Shown: positions 19,413 to 31,438, counted from the stretch's first letter. The stretch is DNA of 64,000 nucleotides from Leptospira langatensis (GCF_004770615.1 NZ_RQER01000007.1:372001-436000), one strand, 5' to 3'. Numbers and translations: made by a program. The notes: generated from the letters alone by a model not told the origin.

Positions 19413-20162
19413 CTATTCTTCCTGGAGCGTTACTCCGCCGATCTCTTTCACAAAGGAGAAGAGTAAGTACAAATGGATCAGTTCTGTGATAAAGAGCAAA
19501 AAGAACTGAGAATTCAAACTAATGATCGCAAATTTATAATAGGAATCCCCATCTTCGATATCCGGAAATCCGCAATACGCAACCGGAAAAATATGTCCGA
19601 AGGCAGTGAGTAAAATCAATGCCAAGGTACCTAATCTATAATTCTGGTTGAGAGCCGCAAAACGATAGTCGGACCAACTCGGGAGCACCTTCACTCTCGC
19701 AAAAGAAATGGAAGAATATAAGATCATTGCGGGGATCGCAAACACCGTCCCCGCAAGAAGCGCATATTTCATCTGGATTCCCGGACTTTGGACCATTTCT
19801 TTAGAAGTCTGAAGGATTGCTCCTACGGCTAAGAAGGCAATCCCCAGGATAAGCACCAGTAAAAGTGCTACCAGGAAGATCCTAAGTAAAAATAGAAAGA
19901 AGTCCTTCCCACCAACACGATTCTTATCGTCTAATTTTTCCCGAAAGAAATAGAGAGAAAGGAATAACAAGGGAACTTGCAGAATTCCTAATAGATTCAC
20001 ATATCCGGGAACGGAATACAGATAGTTGTGATTTAGGAATTCCTCGAATTTCTTCATCGCATAGGAATATACCAAAGATAGGATGAAGATCCGCATCACC
20101 CAGACAGCTAAAAACGATCTGCAACGGATCAGATAATCCTTAAATTCTAAGATCAGGGTCAA
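19413..20162 (-). CDS. Multi-pass membrane protein of unknown function
   Basis: The protein has 249 residues and about six hydrophobic segments (VWVMRIFILSLVYSYAM, FLVALLLVLILGIAFLAVGAI, LGTLALILLTAFGHIF and others). The start is most likely the TTG ending at 20162, since AAGGAG lies nine bases upstream and no in-frame ATG precedes it. It probably forms a transcript with the alcohol dehydrogenase gene upstream (37-base gap) and the membrane gene downstream (88-base gap). No function can be assigned. Confidence 0.6.
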   Translation of the reverse strand: MTLILEFKDYLIRCRSFLAVWVMRIFILSLVYSYAMKKFEEFLNHNYLYSVPGYVNLLGILQVPLLFLSLYFFREKLDDKNRVGGKDFFLFLLRIFLVALLLVLILGIAFLAVGAILQTSKEMVQSPGIQMKYALLAGTVFAIPAMILYSSISFARVKVLPSWSDYRFAALNQNYRLGTLALILLTAFGHIFPVAYCGFPDIEDGDSYYKFAIISLNSQFFLLFITELIHLYLLFSFVKEIGGVTLQEE

Positions 20163-20199
20163 TGCAACATTCTCCTTGAAGCTGAGACTTTACGATCTT

Positions 20200-21231
20200 T
20201 CAAGGAGAGATCACGAAACGGATCGGATTGCCTTTTCGATCCTCCAGATCGTGAAGGCTCTCATTGATATCCTCTAGTTTTCTCACGTCTGTGATGGAAC
20301 GAGACAGATTCAATTTTCCCTGCACGTACAGATCGATCAGTTCCGGGATGGCCCTTCGATCCGAGCCGTAAGATCCGGCGATCGTTATTTGTTTCTCTAT
20401 AATTACGAATGGAATGGCAAATTTCAAAGGCTCTCTTCCGATCCCGACCATGACCATTCTTCCTCCGGGATTCATTGCTCTAAGAGACTCCTCAATATTA
20501 CTCACTCTTCCAGAAAAATCAGCGAGTAGATCGATCCCTTTCGAGATCTCTTTCAAGGCCTTTCCTGGATTCTTGACCTCTCTTAAGTTCACAACTTCGT
20601 CCGCTCCGTAGGCAATAGCGTTGTCCAAGGCTCCCTTATCGACATCGAGCGCGATTACCTTTCCTTTGGTGAGAGCTCTCGCGATCACTACTCCGTGGAT
20701 CCCAAGACCGCCACAACCAAAGACAGCTACATTATCTCCGTCCTGGATATTTCCTCTGAACTTAATCGCATTGTACGGCGTCGAGACTGCATCCGCAAGG
20801 ATCGCTCCCTGCTCGAAGGGAATAACATCCGGCAGAGGATATAAATAACGCTCCTCAACTATATTATATTCTGCGAAATTACCTTCTCTATCGAAACCGA
20901 AGACACCGATGTCTTTGCAAAGATTCTCTCTTCCGCTCAGACAATGCGCGCATTTCCCGCAACTGGTTCCTGCAGCGATCACCACTCGGTCTCCCTTCTT
21001 GAACCGGGTCACCTTCTCACCGATCTCTTCGATCACGCCGGACGCCTCATGGCCCGGGATCTTAGGATAATGTTTGCACTTCAAAGTCCCATGCAGGATC
21101 AAATGCACATCGGAGCCGCAGATCCCGCAGGCCTTGATCCTTACTTTTGCTTCATGCGGTCCAACCTTAGGAACAGGAATATCTTGGATCTGAAGACTTC
21201 TTTTACCGGATTCTAATATGGCAGCTTTCAT
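20200..21231 (-). CDS. Zinc-dependent medium-chain alcohol dehydrogenase
   Basis: The protein has 343 residues. The catalytic zinc site is in KACGICGSDVHLILHG and PGHEASGVIEEIG; the structural zinc is held by CGKCAHCLSGRENLC. The Rossmann motif VAVFGCGGLGIHGVVIARAL binds NAD(P). Members oxidise primary or secondary alcohols or polyols; the substrate is not determinable. The start is placed at MKAAILESG because AGGGGA lies upstream; the 26 residues that precede it in frame look non-coding. Confidence 0.92.
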   Translation of the reverse strand: MKAAILESGKRSLQIQDIPVPKVGPHEAKVRIKACGICGSDVHLILHGTLKCKHYPKIPGHEASGVIEEIGEKVTRFKKGDRVVIAAGTSCGKCAHCLSGRENLCKDIGVFGFDREGNFAEYNIVEERYLYPLPDVIPFEQGAILADAVSTPYNAIKFRGNIQDGDNVAVFGCGGLGIHGVVIARALTKGKVIALDVDKGALDNAIAYGADEVVNLREVKNPGKALKEISKGIDLLADFSGRVSNIEESLRAMNPGGRMVMVGIGREPLKFAIPFVIIEKQITIAGSYGSDRRAIPELIDLYVQGKLNLSRSITDVRKLEDINESLHDLEDRKGNPIRFVISP

Positions 21232-21401
21232 TTTTCCCCTACTTGAGACCTGAATAGAAATATCCAAAGCAAAGAAACGGTCAAGGATTTGAGAGAGAAA
21301 GATCTCCAAATAAAATACGCTGTTCGGTATGGACCTCTCTCTTTTTTCCTCCTTGTTCCGAGTAGGTCCCGTTTTTCCATGGTTACTAGCTGTAGGATCA
21401 A

Positions 21402-21980
21402 ATGACTTCCGAAGAAATATATAGAGAGATCAAGGCCAGTCAAAACGGACAGGACTGGCATCATAAGAATTGTTTCGGTTGCGGCCCCGATAATCCCAGA
21501 GGACTGCATGCAAGTTTCCCGTTTCATGAACCGACGGGAGAAGTTCGCTTCGATTGGAAGATCGAAAAAGCCTTCGAAGGAGCCCCCGGTTACGCGCATG
21601 GGGGTGCACTTGCGACTCTCTTGGATGAAGCGCAAGGAGTTCTCTGTTTTCATTTAGGCCATTTTGTGATGACCGACCAATTGTACATGAGATATTATAA
21701 GGCCTGCCCTTTGGGAGAAGAGCTCGAAGTGCGTTGCTGGGTCACCATGGTCCGTCGCCGAAGATTGTACACGAAGGGCACAGTACATTTAAAAAGAACG
21801 GGTGAATTACTCTTAAGCTCCAAGGCACGTTGGTATGATATGCCGGACCGGGTCTTCGCGAGAATGTTCCAAGGCACCGCTTTTCCTGTAGATACCATCC
21901 TCAAGGTTCTGGAAGAAAATCAGAAAAGAGGAAAGGAAATCAGAAAACGTCTCAAACGGGAAAAGGCCAAATCCGTCTAA
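21402..21980 (+). CDS. PaaI-type hotdog-fold thioesterase
   Basis: The protein has 192 residues. The hotdog signature is CFGCGPDNPRGLHASF followed by FEGAPGYAHGGALATLLDEAQGVLCF, where HGG and the Asp/Glu of LLDEA are typical of 4-hydroxybenzoyl-CoA/PaaI thioesterases that hydrolyse acyl-CoA. A lysine-rich tail (about 20 residues) extends the usual domain. The GST gene follows 22 bases later and may be co-transcribed. Confidence 0.85.
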   Translation: MTSEEIYREIKASQNGQDWHHKNCFGCGPDNPRGLHASFPFHEPTGEVRFDWKIEKAFEGAPGYAHGGALATLLDEAQGVLCFHLGHFVMTDQLYMRYYKACPLGEELEVRCWVTMVRRRRLYTKGTVHLKRTGELLLSSKARWYDMPDRVFARMFQGTAFPVDTILKVLEENQKRGKEIRKRLKREKAKSV

Positions 21981-22002
21981 CTGATAATCAAAGGAGATTA
22001 CA

Positions 22003-22620
22003 TTGATCGAGCTTTACACAGCAGGCACACCGAACGGAAAGAAAATTTCCATAATGCTGGAAGAATTAGAAATTCCTTATACAGTCCACCCTATCGATTT
22101 CGGAAAAACCGAACAAAAAGCAGAATGGTATCTTAAGATCAATCCGAACGGAAGGATCCCTGCAATCATCGACAAGGACAATGGGGATTTTCGGGTTTTC
22201 GAGTCTGGCGCAATCATGATCTATCTTGCCGAAAAAACGGGGAAACTCCTATCCAAGGATCCGAAGGAAAGATCCATCGCTATCCAATGGTTGATGTTCC
22301 AAATGGCGGGAGTCGGCCCTATGCAAGGACAAGCAAATCACTTTATTAAGTATGCGCCGGAGAAGATCCCTTACGCGATAAAACGTTATGTCGACGAGAC
22401 AAAAAGATTGTATTCCGTCCTGGACAAACGCTTGCAGGAATCCGAATATTTGGCGGGGAAGGAATTGTCCATTGCGGATATCGCAACCTGGACCTGGGTC
22501 AAGGCTCGTAGTTTTATCGAGCTTACCATTGACGAATTCCCCCATCTCAAAGCATGGGAAGAGAAATTAGGGAACAGACCCGCCTTCATCAAGGGTTCGG
22601 AAATTCCTAAGAAAAATTGA
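22003..22620 (+). CDS. Glutathione S-transferase family protein (nu-class-like)
   Basis: The protein has 205 residues. The thioredoxin-like N-domain runs [32 protein letters not shown], with the cis-proline segment NGRIPAIID and [15 protein letters not shown]. The TPNG(K) motif resembles bacterial nu-class enzymes (YfcG/YghU), which show disulfide-bond oxidoreductase activity with glutathione. The C-domain is all-helical. The start codon is TTG with AAGGAG seven bases upstream, since no ATG is available there. Confidence 0.88.
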   Translation: MIELYTAGTPNGKKISIMLEELEIPYTVHPIDFGKTEQKAEWYLKINPNGRIPAIIDKDNGDFRVFESGAIMIYLAEKTGKLLSKDPKERSIAIQWLMFQMAGVGPMQGQANHFIKYAPEKIPYAIKRYVDETKRLYSVLDKRLQESEYLAGKELSIADIATWTWVKARSFIELTIDEFPHLKAWEEKLGNRPAFIKGSEIPKKN

Positions 22621-22663
22621 TTACAGATCCGTTCGTCTGCGGCGGGTTTTATCCATCGAAATA

Positions 22664-22688
22664 AGAAAGGGATCTTTGATCCCTTTCT
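22664..22688. terminator. Bidirectional intrinsic terminator
   Basis: A perfect 11-bp stem (AGAAAGGGATC / GATCCCTTTCT) with a TTT loop lies between the stop codons of the converging GST and histidine kinase genes. Moderately T-rich flanks on both strands suit termination in either direction. Confidence 0.75.
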
Positions 22689-22702
22689 CTTGTTTGGTCC
22701 TG

Positions 22703-24604
22703 TTAGATCAAACTCGTTTCGGCTAAGGGGAGATATACTCTAAAAGTTGTTTTCCCTGGCTTAGAATCGAATTCTATTCTTCCATTATGCATCTCTACGA
22801 TCTTTCTGCAAATATCCAAGCCTAGGCCGCTGCCTTCTCCCTTTTCCTTTGTAGTGAAGAACGGCTCGAAGATCTTGTCCTGGATCTCCTCGGGAATGCC
22901 AGGGCCATTGTCCGTAACGGATACTACGATAAAATCCCCCTCCGTATAGGATCCCAATTCCAAAACACCTTGGTAAGCGATTGCCTGGAACGCGTTATTG
23001 ATCAGATTGGCCCAGACCTGGGTCAACTGGTCCGCTTGTCCTCTAACTACGGATCGATCCGAGAATTTGCGAACGATCTCCACTCCGTATTTTAGTTTAT
23101 TATAATAAAGTGTGAGCACTGTATCCATCTGTTCGCGGATATCGATAATGCTCAAAACAGTTTGGTCTTGGTAGACATACGTCTTAAGGGCTCGGATCAC
23201 TCGGGAAGCCTTGATTGCAGCTTCTCGGATCACATTGCTATGCCTGATAATCCCGGAAAGACTAGACGCATTGGAAACAACTGTGGAGAATTTTTCCTTA
23301 GGGACCTCTTTCACAAGTTCAGGAAGATCTTCCGGTCGAATTCCCAACTCGGCCAGATTTTCAGAAACGAATTCCAAGGAAGGATAACCCAATCGATGCA
23401 AGGCTTCTCGGATCAATTTCCGATTCTTTCTCTCTTCTGCTGAATCGTAGAACTCGGGGAAAATACTTCCTTTGGAAAAGATCATTTTCCAGGATTCTCT
23501 TTCACTCGGGCTCATTTCCGCAAAATCACAGAGAAGCTTTTCCCAATCTTGTCGGAAGAGACTCTGTATCCCTTCATTCGAAGAGATGATCGCACCCAAG
23601 GGAGTATTTACCTCGTGAGCGATCCCTGCGATCAATTGTCCTAACACCGCCATCTTCTCGGATTGAATGAGCTGCGCTTGAGTTGATTTCAATTCATCTA
23701 AAGTCACGATGAGATTCCGGTTCGTATTCTCGAGATAGGTATTTGTCGCCTTTAATTCTTCTGTTCTTAAGACAACTTTCTGTTCGAGATCCTCGTTCAG
23801 TTTCTTGATCTGCTCTTCCGCCTTCTTTCTCTCTGAGATATCTCTCACAATTGCCTGAAGAAGTTTACGGCCGTTCAGGGTGACCGAGGTCAAGGTTACT
23901 TCCGCATCGAAGGTCGAACGATCCTTTTTGCAATGAAGCCAATCGAAAGTCTGAGGTCTTCCATCTAACGCAGCCATGATCTTCTGCTTTGCTTTTTCAG
24001 AAGAAGCTGATCCGTCAGGTTGATATTCCGGAGAAAAATCCACAGGAGAGGCTCCTACAATATCCTCACGATCGCAGCCGAACATCTCCTCCGTCTTCGG
24101 ATTACATTCTAGAAAGATCCGATCGTCCATGAGAAAGATTGCCTCTCCCGCAGAATGGAAAAGAGTTTTGAATTTAACCTCGTTTTCCTTAAGCGCAGCT
24201 TCTACCGCTAATTTCTCGGAAAGAGAGTTGGCAAGTCTCGCCTCGGTCTCCATCCTTTCCGTCAGATTCTCGAAAATCAAAGCGATACCGACTAACTTTC
24301 CTTTCTCCATTAGAGGATTCACTCGAAAGCGGACTTGCAATATGATATTACTGATCGTGGTACGATAAGGGCCCTCGTAATCCGAAGCCTCCCCTTTCAA
24401 TCCCTTCCCCAGCAATTCGGATACTGTCTTGTCCTTAAGATCCTGATAGGAAAGGCCTATGATCCTTTCCTTAGTTGCCTTTAAAAAATGCAAAGAGGAT
24501 TCATTCGCCTCTACAATCGTACCATTCTGATCAAAGATCATGAGTCCGATCGGAGATTGCTCAAACAAAGCTCGATATACGTTTTTGTTATCAATCTGGC
24601 TCAT
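22703..24604 (-). CDS. PAS-domain sensor histidine kinase with expanded DHp region
   Basis: The protein has 633 residues from the preferred ATG (MSQIDNK). A longer frame can begin at a TTG ending at 24673. No transmembrane segment is seen, so it is cytoplasmic. Two PAS domains (about residues 5-120 and 145-260) are followed by a coiled coil (LNEDLEQKVVLRTEELKATNTYLE). The phosphoacceptor is in [18 protein letters not shown] (His about 330). Between it and the second DHp helix lies an unusual ~110-residue insertion. The HATPase has NNAFQA, DNGPGIPEEI and GSGLGLDI. No response regulator is adjacent. It is a paralogue of the next kinase upstream. Confidence 0.9.
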   Translation of the reverse strand: MSQIDNKNVYRALFEQSPIGLMIFDQNGTIVEANESSLHFLKATKERIIGLSYQDLKDKTVSELLGKGLKGEASDYEGPYRTTISNIILQVRFRVNPLMEKGKLVGIALIFENLTERMETEARLANSLSEKLAVEAALKENEVKFKTLFHSAGEAIFLMDDRIFLECNPKTEEMFGCDREDIVGASPVDFSPEYQPDGSASSEKAKQKIMAALDGRPQTFDWLHCKKDRSTFDAEVTLTSVTLNGRKLLQAIVRDISERKKAEEQIKKLNEDLEQKVVLRTEELKATNTYLENTNRNLIVTLDELKSTQAQLIQSEKMAVLGQLIAGIAHEVNTPLGAIISSNEGIQSLFRQDWEKLLCDFAEMSPSERESWKMIFSKGSIFPEFYDSAEERKNRKLIREALHRLGYPSLEFVSENLAELGIRPEDLPELVKEVPKEKFSTVVSNASSLSGIIRHSNVIREAAIKASRVIRALKTYVYQDQTVLSIIDIREQMDTVLTLYYNKLKYGVEIVRKFSDRSVVRGQADQLTQVWANLINNAFQAIAYQGVLELGSYTEGDFIVVSVTDNGPGIPEEIQDKIFEPFFTTKEKGEGSGLGLDICRKIVEMHNGRIEFDSKPGKTTFRVYLPLAETSLI

Positions 24605-24705
24605 ATTTTTATTCTGAAAGCGAATCGAATAAGAATCTCTCACAACTCTCCGTTGCGCGTTCCTTGAGATCAATCGAATATTTCGCTTATTAAAGGTAGC
24701 TTAGT

Positions 24706-26832
24706 TTAGACAGATTTCGCTTCAGGAAAAGCGGGTAGAAGAACATAGAACGTTGTCCCGGAGTCGGTAGTGGTAAAATGGATCTTTCCCCTATGCTCTT
24801 CAACTACGTTCTTGCAGATATCTAAACCTAGTCCTGTCCCTTCTCCGGGGGATTTAGTCGTGAAGAACGGATCGAAGACCCTATCTTTGATCTCGTCCGA
24901 GATCCCGCTTCCGGTATCCTGTATGGAAATCTCCCAATAGTCGTCATCTTGCAGCGTTGCATCTATAAAGATCCGTCCGGAATAATTCATGGAATGAAAG
25001 GCATTCGTGATCAGATTCGTCCATACTAAGTACAATCTTTCGGAATCTCCCTGTATCCTTGCCTCATCCGGGATCTGAATATCTACTAACACCTTATTCT
25101 TTATTTTAGAATAATATAAAGTTATGATATTTTCTATTTGTTCTTTCGGAGAGACCGACTCGACTTGAGGTCTCCAATCCCCTTCTCCTGCGGCATAACT
25201 CTTCAATGCCTGGATCACTCTGGAAGCCTTGACGGAGGCATCCAAGATCAACTGGCTAGAACGGGATATACTGGATAACGCAGATGCGTTGTTCACTATC
25301 TGCCAGCCTCTTTCTCCTACCGGTAATTTCTGGAGAATTTCCTTCACTTGCTCCGGAGAATTTCCCATATCGGTAAGAATATCCGCCATTATATGAGCGT
25401 TTAAGAAACCCGCGTCCGCAAGGACGGATTCGGAGAGTTTCCGTTTTTTTCTTTCTTCTTTAGAATCGAAATCCGTATAAGCAACCCCTCCTCTCTTAAA
25501 AAGAGTGGCCCAAACTTCTTTCTCTTCCTTAGTAAAGCCTGCGTATTCCTTGATCAAATCCTCCCATGGTTCGTTTAGAATGGAACGGATCCCTTCTGTC
25601 GAGGATCGTATCGCTCCCAAAGGAGTATTCAATTCATGAGCGATCCCCGCGATCAACCTTCCGAGTACCGCCATCTTTTCGGATTGGACTAGATTCTCTT
25701 GGGCCTTCTTTAATTCGCTCATCGCGGATCTGAGTTTTTCGTTGGTATCCACCAAATATTGGTTAGCTGATCGAAGCTCTTCCGTTCTTTCGGAAACTGT
25801 GATCTCCAAGGCTTCGTTCGCATTTCGGATCACCTTTTCCGCAATCGCTAGATCGGAGACGAGTAAACTCTGTCTTAGGCTCGCAATTACCACCATTACT
25901 CCTGCACAAAACCAGATCACGAGCCGAATGATCTCCGGAAGACCCGGAAGAGTAAGAGATAGAACGATAGCAGCCGAACAAACGATCACTTCCAAAAGCG
26001 GAAGTATTCTCAAGAGTCCGCTTTCCGTTCCTGTATTCTTCCTCAATGCGGAGAGATCGGGCTCCCAGGTCAGAGCACTGTATGCTAATAGCAAGATACT
26101 CGCAGAGAAGCCGGCGTTCGTAAGAGTCCCGTCTGCGGGGACCTGTATTAGAAAAATGGAATTCCATTGCAACCAACTGATCCCAGTTCCAGCAAGTCCA
26201 GCTACCAAGCAAAGATAAGAGAGACTGATCTTAATTCTAAGAGATGGTTGCATGAGCACTGCGACACTTGCCGCAGAAAGCATGAAGACCGGATAGACGG
26301 CAAGAGCAAGTAATTGCAACCAAGGCCTATCTTCTTTTTTGGAGAGATATAATACGAGAGTTACCGCAAGCACCGCGATACTTAATCCGATCGCATCCAT
26401 GACCGCTACCTTCATTCTGTTCGAAGGAACTCGATCTTTTAGGACTCGGGCGAAGCCTAATACGAAACAAGGTCCGAGCCATGGATAGAATACATCGCTA
26501 GGAGCGGGAAAGCTATAGAATTGGGTAAGAACCTGTATGTCCCAAACCACTTGCCCGACAAAATAGGAAAGTAATCCAAGGAAAAACCAAAACCTATATC
26601 TCCTAACTTCTCCTTCTGAAGATCTATATCCGAACCAAGAAACGATGGCGGCAAAGCCAATAGAGGTAGTCCAATGTATATTGTCGAAGATCCGCAGTAA
26701 TTTGGCTTCATTTGTGAAATAAATAAATGCAAAGAGTATGAGTACGAATACGAACCCGGAATAGAGAAAGAAGAATCCTAAATTTCTATCCTTTGAGGAA
26801 CGGATTGTTAAAGCGGAAACCGAGGAATTCAT
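24706..26832 (-). CDS. Membrane-bound sensor histidine kinase with expanded DHp region
   Basis: The protein has 708 residues. The N-terminal ~310 form about eight to ten transmembrane helices, a possible integral-membrane sensor of MASE type. A coiled coil follows ([30 protein letters not shown]). The H-box is [18 protein letters not shown] (His about 399). A ~100-residue insertion follows, homologous to that in the neighbouring kinase ([21 protein letters not shown] here, DSAEERKNRKLIREALHRLGY there). The ATPase has [20 protein letters not shown] and GTGLGLDI. The two kinases are 101 bases apart on the same strand; they likely arose by duplication with different sensors. Confidence 0.9.
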   Translation of the reverse strand: MNSSVSALTIRSSKDRNLGFFFLYSGFVFVLILFAFIYFTNEAKLLRIFDNIHWTTSIGFAAIVSWFGYRSSEGEVRRYRFWFFLGLLSYFVGQVVWDIQVLTQFYSFPAPSDVFYPWLGPCFVLGFARVLKDRVPSNRMKVAVMDAIGLSIAVLAVTLVLYLSKKEDRPWLQLLALAVYPVFMLSAASVAVLMQPSLRIKISLSYLCLVAGLAGTGISWLQWNSIFLIQVPADGTLTNAGFSASILLLAYSALTWEPDLSALRKNTGTESGLLRILPLLEVIVCSAAIVLSLTLPGLPEIIRLVIWFCAGVMVVIASLRQSLLVSDLAIAEKVIRNANEALEITVSERTEELRSANQYLVDTNEKLRSAMSELKKAQENLVQSEKMAVLGRLIAGIAHELNTPLGAIRSSTEGIRSILNEPWEDLIKEYAGFTKEEKEVWATLFKRGGVAYTDFDSKEERKKRKLSESVLADAGFLNAHIMADILTDMGNSPEQVKEILQKLPVGERGWQIVNNASALSSISRSSQLILDASVKASRVIQALKSYAAGEGDWRPQVESVSPKEQIENIITLYYSKIKNKVLVDIQIPDEARIQGDSERLYLVWTNLITNAFHSMNYSGRIFIDATLQDDDYWEISIQDTGSGISDEIKDRVFDPFFTTKSPGEGTGLGLDICKNVVEEHRGKIHFTTTDSGTTFYVLLPAFPEAKSV

Positions 26833-26957
26833 GCGAATTTGCGGGGCTAAATACTAATATTCTAAAAGATCAAAGTCCACACTTTTTTCCAAAGTATAAG
26901 AACAATACGTGAGACCGTAATGGATTTAGGTATTTATCAGAACATGTTTAATCTTGT

Positions 26958-27692
26958 TTAATAAAGGGTCCTGTTCTTCTTATCAGGGATATGAGGAAGG
27001 AAGTTCACGCTAATAGGCACATAAGCTCCCCTCACCCAGCGGAATACACTGAGAGAAGTATTCCAGATCCAAGGCATCCAGGTTAGCATGTCCTGGTCCT
27101 GCTTTAACATTCTGTTCAAAGTCAGAGAGATGGGGGTCCCAGAGGTAAAAATAAAGACCCTCTCCGCTGAAGAAGGCTGAAAGTATTTTGTAGAAGCAAG
27201 TTGGACCCTGGATTCGAAATGAGCATAGGTCTCGATCCCTTCAGGAGTATAGGAACCTTCTCTCCAGAAATTTAATATTTCTTCGGTCAGTTTATAGAAT
27301 AAGGCGGCGGAGCGTATTCCCCCCTTCAATCGGACCTGAGAGAATAAGGCCAACGATTTTGCAAAGTCCGGACGAATTCCCGCAAGATAACCCGCATAGG
27401 TCTTCCATAATTGGGAATGAAATTCGTTCCAATTCGAGTCTTGCTGAAAGAAATTCGGATCGATCTCCGGTACCCTTGCCGAGTCCACAGAACGAGCGCC
27501 TTCCAAGAAGGATTCCGCCGTTTCCTTGTGGCGTCTCATGGTCCCGACTATGATCTTGTCCGGAAAATCCTCATTGGAAGCCATGTATTTACCTAGGAGA
27601 AAAGCCTGTTCTTTTCCCCTAGGAGTGAGTAGATCGTAATCCTCTCCCTGGGAGTTTGCCTGACCGTGGCGGATCAGATATATTACGGACAT
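26958..27692 (-). CDS. Histidine phosphatase (phosphoglycerate-mutase-like) superfamily protein
   Basis: The protein has 244 residues. The catalytic motif LIRHGQANS is at the N-terminus, with the second arginine region VGTMRRHKETAE and a late phosphoacceptor-pocket His in VFIFTSGTPIS being less clear. Members remove phosphate from small molecules or proteins, or act as mutases. It is the last gene of a tight five-gene operon (6-base gap to the previous gene), where a role in removing a phosphate added by the kinase of the same operon is possible but unproven. Confidence 0.85.
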   Translation of the reverse strand: MSVIYLIRHGQANSQGEDYDLLTPRGKEQAFLLGKYMASNEDFPDKIIVGTMRRHKETAESFLEGARSVDSARVPEIDPNFFQQDSNWNEFHSQLWKTYAGYLAGIRPDFAKSLALFSQVRLKGGIRSAALFYKLTEEILNFWREGSYTPEGIETYAHFESRVQLASTKYFQPSSAERVFIFTSGTPISLTLNRMLKQDQDMLTWMPWIWNTSLSVFRWVRGAYVPISVNFLPHIPDKKNRTLY

Positions 27693-27698
27693 TGTATA

Positions 27699-28094
27699 TT
27701 ATGATTCCGTTGTGAAGCGAGGATTTACGATCTCCACTTTCTCGATTACGGATTCTTTTACATGTTTCCAGTAATCGGCATCTTCCAAGGATTTTTTTTC
27801 CTTTCGGATAATGTCCCTAAGCTCCTTGTTCCAAGCAGAAGCCAACGCTTTCTTCTCGTTCCAAGTCTTAGGGAAGTCTTGTTTCTTTTTCAAGAGAGAA
27901 GCCGCACGAACCAATTCCTTGTCCAGCAACTCCTCTCCGGATCGGATCTCTCTTGAGATCACTCCCAGCATGTTCCAACTTACTAATGTTTTATACGCCA
28001 AGAGGTCCTTTTCCTTGAACTCTGGTAGGACTTCCTTCATTAGAAAATCCTGGATCGCTTCCAATAATTCCGTAGCGCTCGGTTTATCCTGCAT
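27699..28094 (-). CDS. DUF6285 protein, LvaB-like
   Basis: The protein has 131 residues, is charged and helical, with no transmembrane segment. The start PSATELLEAIQDFLMKEVLPEF and the stretch YKTLVSWNMLGVISREI fit DUF6285, a small domain that accompanies APH-type acyl-CoA kinases. In Pseudomonas putida the small protein LvaB is needed by the kinase LvaA in levulinate breakdown; by position and size this is the probable counterpart. AAGGGAA precedes the ATG, 10 bases after the kinase gene. Confidence 0.7.
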   Translation of the reverse strand: MQDKPSATELLEAIQDFLMKEVLPEFKEKDLLAYKTLVSWNMLGVISREIRSGEELLDKELVRAASLLKKKQDFPKTWNEKKALASAWNKELRDIIRKEKKSLEDADYWKHVKESVIEKVEIVNPRFTTES

Positions 28095-28104
28095 ATAAGT
28101 TCCC

Positions 28105-29150
<1,046 letters not shown>

Positions 29151-29154
<4 letters not shown>

Positions 29155-30326
29155 AAGCTCTCCTTGCCCGACATGAGATTCCGTCCGATCACCATTTTGT
29201 GAGTTTCCGTAGGACCGTCCGCAATCCTTGCTGCCCTCGCATCTCTATAAAATAATTCTAATTTAAGATAACGGCTAAAGCCGTGAGAACCGCAGATCTG
29301 AATAGCTCTATCGATACATTTGTTCAATGTCTCGCTTACCTGCCATTTCGCTAAGGAAACCGCCTGTCTTGCGTCTCCCCCCTTGCTCAATATCTCTGCG
29401 GCTTTTAAGGTAAGAAGAAATCCCGATTCTATCTCTAACGCAGACTCAGCAAACATCCATTGAATGCCTTGGTGCTCGGAAAGTTTTCCTCCGAACAATT
29501 CCCGTTTGAGCGCGTATTCTCTTGCGATCTCCATGGATCTTCTAGCGAGACCGATCCATCTCATGCAATGGGTAAGTCGAGCCGGCCCCAATCTTTCTTG
29601 GGACAAACGAAATCCTTCTCCGATCTTTCCAAGAACTTGAGATTCTGGAACTTTCACATTTTCGAATGTAAGCTCGCAATGTCCTCCCGGTCCATGAGAT
29701 CCAAGCATTCCTATCTCTTGCACCATTGTGTATCCGGGAGCATCCGTCGGCACCAGGAACATAGAAGTCCTTCGGAAACTGTCGTTCACCTTTGCCATTA
29801 CGATCAAGAAGGCTGCACCGTTCGCACCGGTGCAGTACCATTTGTGACCGTTGAGGATGTAATGATCTCCTTCCTTTACCGCGTTAGTCGAAAGAGTTGT
29901 AGGATCCGAACCAGCGCCCGGAGGAGGTTCCGTCATTGCAAAACCGGAGCGGATCTTTCCTTCTACTAATGGATGATAATACTTCTTCTTTTGCTCTTCG
30001 TTTGCAGCTAAATGAAGAAGGTGCATATTTCCTTCGTCGGGAGCGTCGCAGTTGCAAAGATAGGGAGCGATCGGAGAGCGGCCTAACTCGCTAAACACGA
30101 GAGCGGTGCCTACAAGATCTAGTCCTAATCCTCCTTCCGATTTAGGAAGGTGAGCCGTCCAGAGCCCTCTCTTCTTGGCTTCTTCTCGAAGCTTTTGTAC
30201 GAGTGGCTCGGGCATTCTGGCATGGTCGTAATCGTAATGATCCTCTGCGGGAATGGCTACTTCTTCTACGAAGGCTCTTGCCTTCTCTCTGATCCCTTCA
30301 ATTTCCTTTGGAATGGATAAATCCAT
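29151..30326 (-). CDS. Acyl-CoA dehydrogenase, LvaC/ACAD10-11-like
   Basis: The protein has 391 residues. It has FAD/substrate motifs [23 protein letters not shown] and [16 protein letters not shown], and the C-terminal [39 protein letters not shown]. The usual catalytic glutamate position is not clear from sequence alone. Coupling to a LvaA-like kinase suggests it acts on 4-phosphoacyl-CoA, removing phosphate to leave an enoyl-CoA, as proposed for LvaC and ACAD10/11. The start follows the lactonase-like gene by 17 bases. Confidence 0.88.
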
Positions 30327-30343
30327 AGTATATTCAATTTTCC

Positions 30344-31438
30344 TTATTGTTTCTTTTCTAGGAATTCTTCGGGAAGTTTGAATTTCCCGATCCTATCGTT
30401 ATGAAGACTTCCCAAATAGATATAATCTCCCTTTCGTTTTACGGAGGTGATCTCTTTGAGATGTTTGCCTTTCGGTTCTTGGAAACTCGCTTCCACAACT
30501 CCGTCTTCGTTCAAGACGACTGCAAAACCGTAAGGCTCCGGCTTAGGCCAGAGGAATTTGGGAAGCTTTGCTACGAGAGATTTTGTCCAAGGACGAGGAT
30601 GGAGTATCTTATCCACCATTACGTTGCGAACGGTGAATAACGCTAGATAGAAGTGGCCCTTTCCATCCGAGGAAATATTATCCGGGAACCCAGGCAGATT
30701 CTCCACCCATATCTCGCTTGTCCCGGCTTTCGGTCCCTTCAACCAATATCTATGAATTCTATATTTGTATGTTTCGTTTACTACTAGAAAGTCCTCGTTC
30801 TCGGAAAGAGCGACTCCATTCGCGAAGAATAGATCCTTCATGAGAGTGGTAGTTTTCTTAGTACGAGGGTCGTATTTTAGAAGGCGGCCGTGAGGCACAG
30901 CTTCCATTAAGTCGTACAAATATTCCCCGGCCCCATACTTATAGCTCGCATCGGAAAAGTAAATGGTCCCATCCTTGGTTACATCCAGATCGTCCGTGAA
31001 TTTAAAAGGAAGGCCTTCAGATTCTGTAGAAAGAACTTCTACTTTGCCGTCCTTCTCTATCTTAAGAAGTCCCTTGATCGCATCCGCAACGATCAATGTT
31101 CCGTTCGGAAGTAGTTTCATGCCGAGAGGTCTTCCTCCCGTAAACGCATGAGCCTTGATCTCTTCTTCTTTAGAGATAAAATACACCTTACCATCTTCAC
31201 TTGCTGAGTAAATATTCTCATGATCGTCCGGTTCGGTGTCTTCCGGACCATGGATCTTCCCCTGTGCAATCAGGGTCGCAGACTCTAAAGTGTTATTCTT
31301 CTGAAAAGCGCCTATCAAACCAGCATCGACCGGTGGTTGATATAAAGCAGGTTGGATCGGAGAAGGTTTGAGAACAAAACCTATTAGTAGAATGATCAGG
31401 AATGCTGCAAATAGCAGGAGGATTTTCTTCGTGTTCAC
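30344..31438 (-). CDS. SMP-30/strictosidine-synthase-like six-bladed propeller, membrane-anchored
   Basis: The protein has 364 residues. An N-terminal hydrophobic anchor ([18 protein letters not shown]) is followed by a six-bladed propeller: [88 protein letters not shown] and [20 protein letters not shown]. These are hallmarks of SMP-30/gluconolactonase and APMAP/strictosidine-synthase-like proteins, many of which hydrolyse lactones or esters. The start is GTG with a perfect AAGGAGG six bases upstream. It heads the operon with the LvaABC-like genes, so a lactone substrate is plausible. Confidence 0.85.
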   Translation of the reverse strand: MNTKKILLLFAAFLIILLIGFVLKPSPIQPALYQPPVDAGLIGAFQKNNTLESATLIAQGKIHGPEDTEPDDHENIYSASEDGKVYFISKEEEIKAHAFTGGRPLGMKLLPNGTLIVADAIKGLLKIEKDGKVEVLSTESEGLPFKFTDDLDVTKDGTIYFSDASYKYGAGEYLYDLMEAVPHGRLLKYDPRTKKTTTLMKDLFFANGVALSENEDFLVVNETYKYRIHRYWLKGPKAGTSEIWVENLPGFPDNISSDGKGHFYLALFTVRNVMVDKILHPRPWTKSLVAKLPKFLWPKPEPYGFAVVLNEDGVVEASFQEPKGKHLKEITSVKRKGDYIYLGSLHNDRIGKFKLPEEFLEKKQ

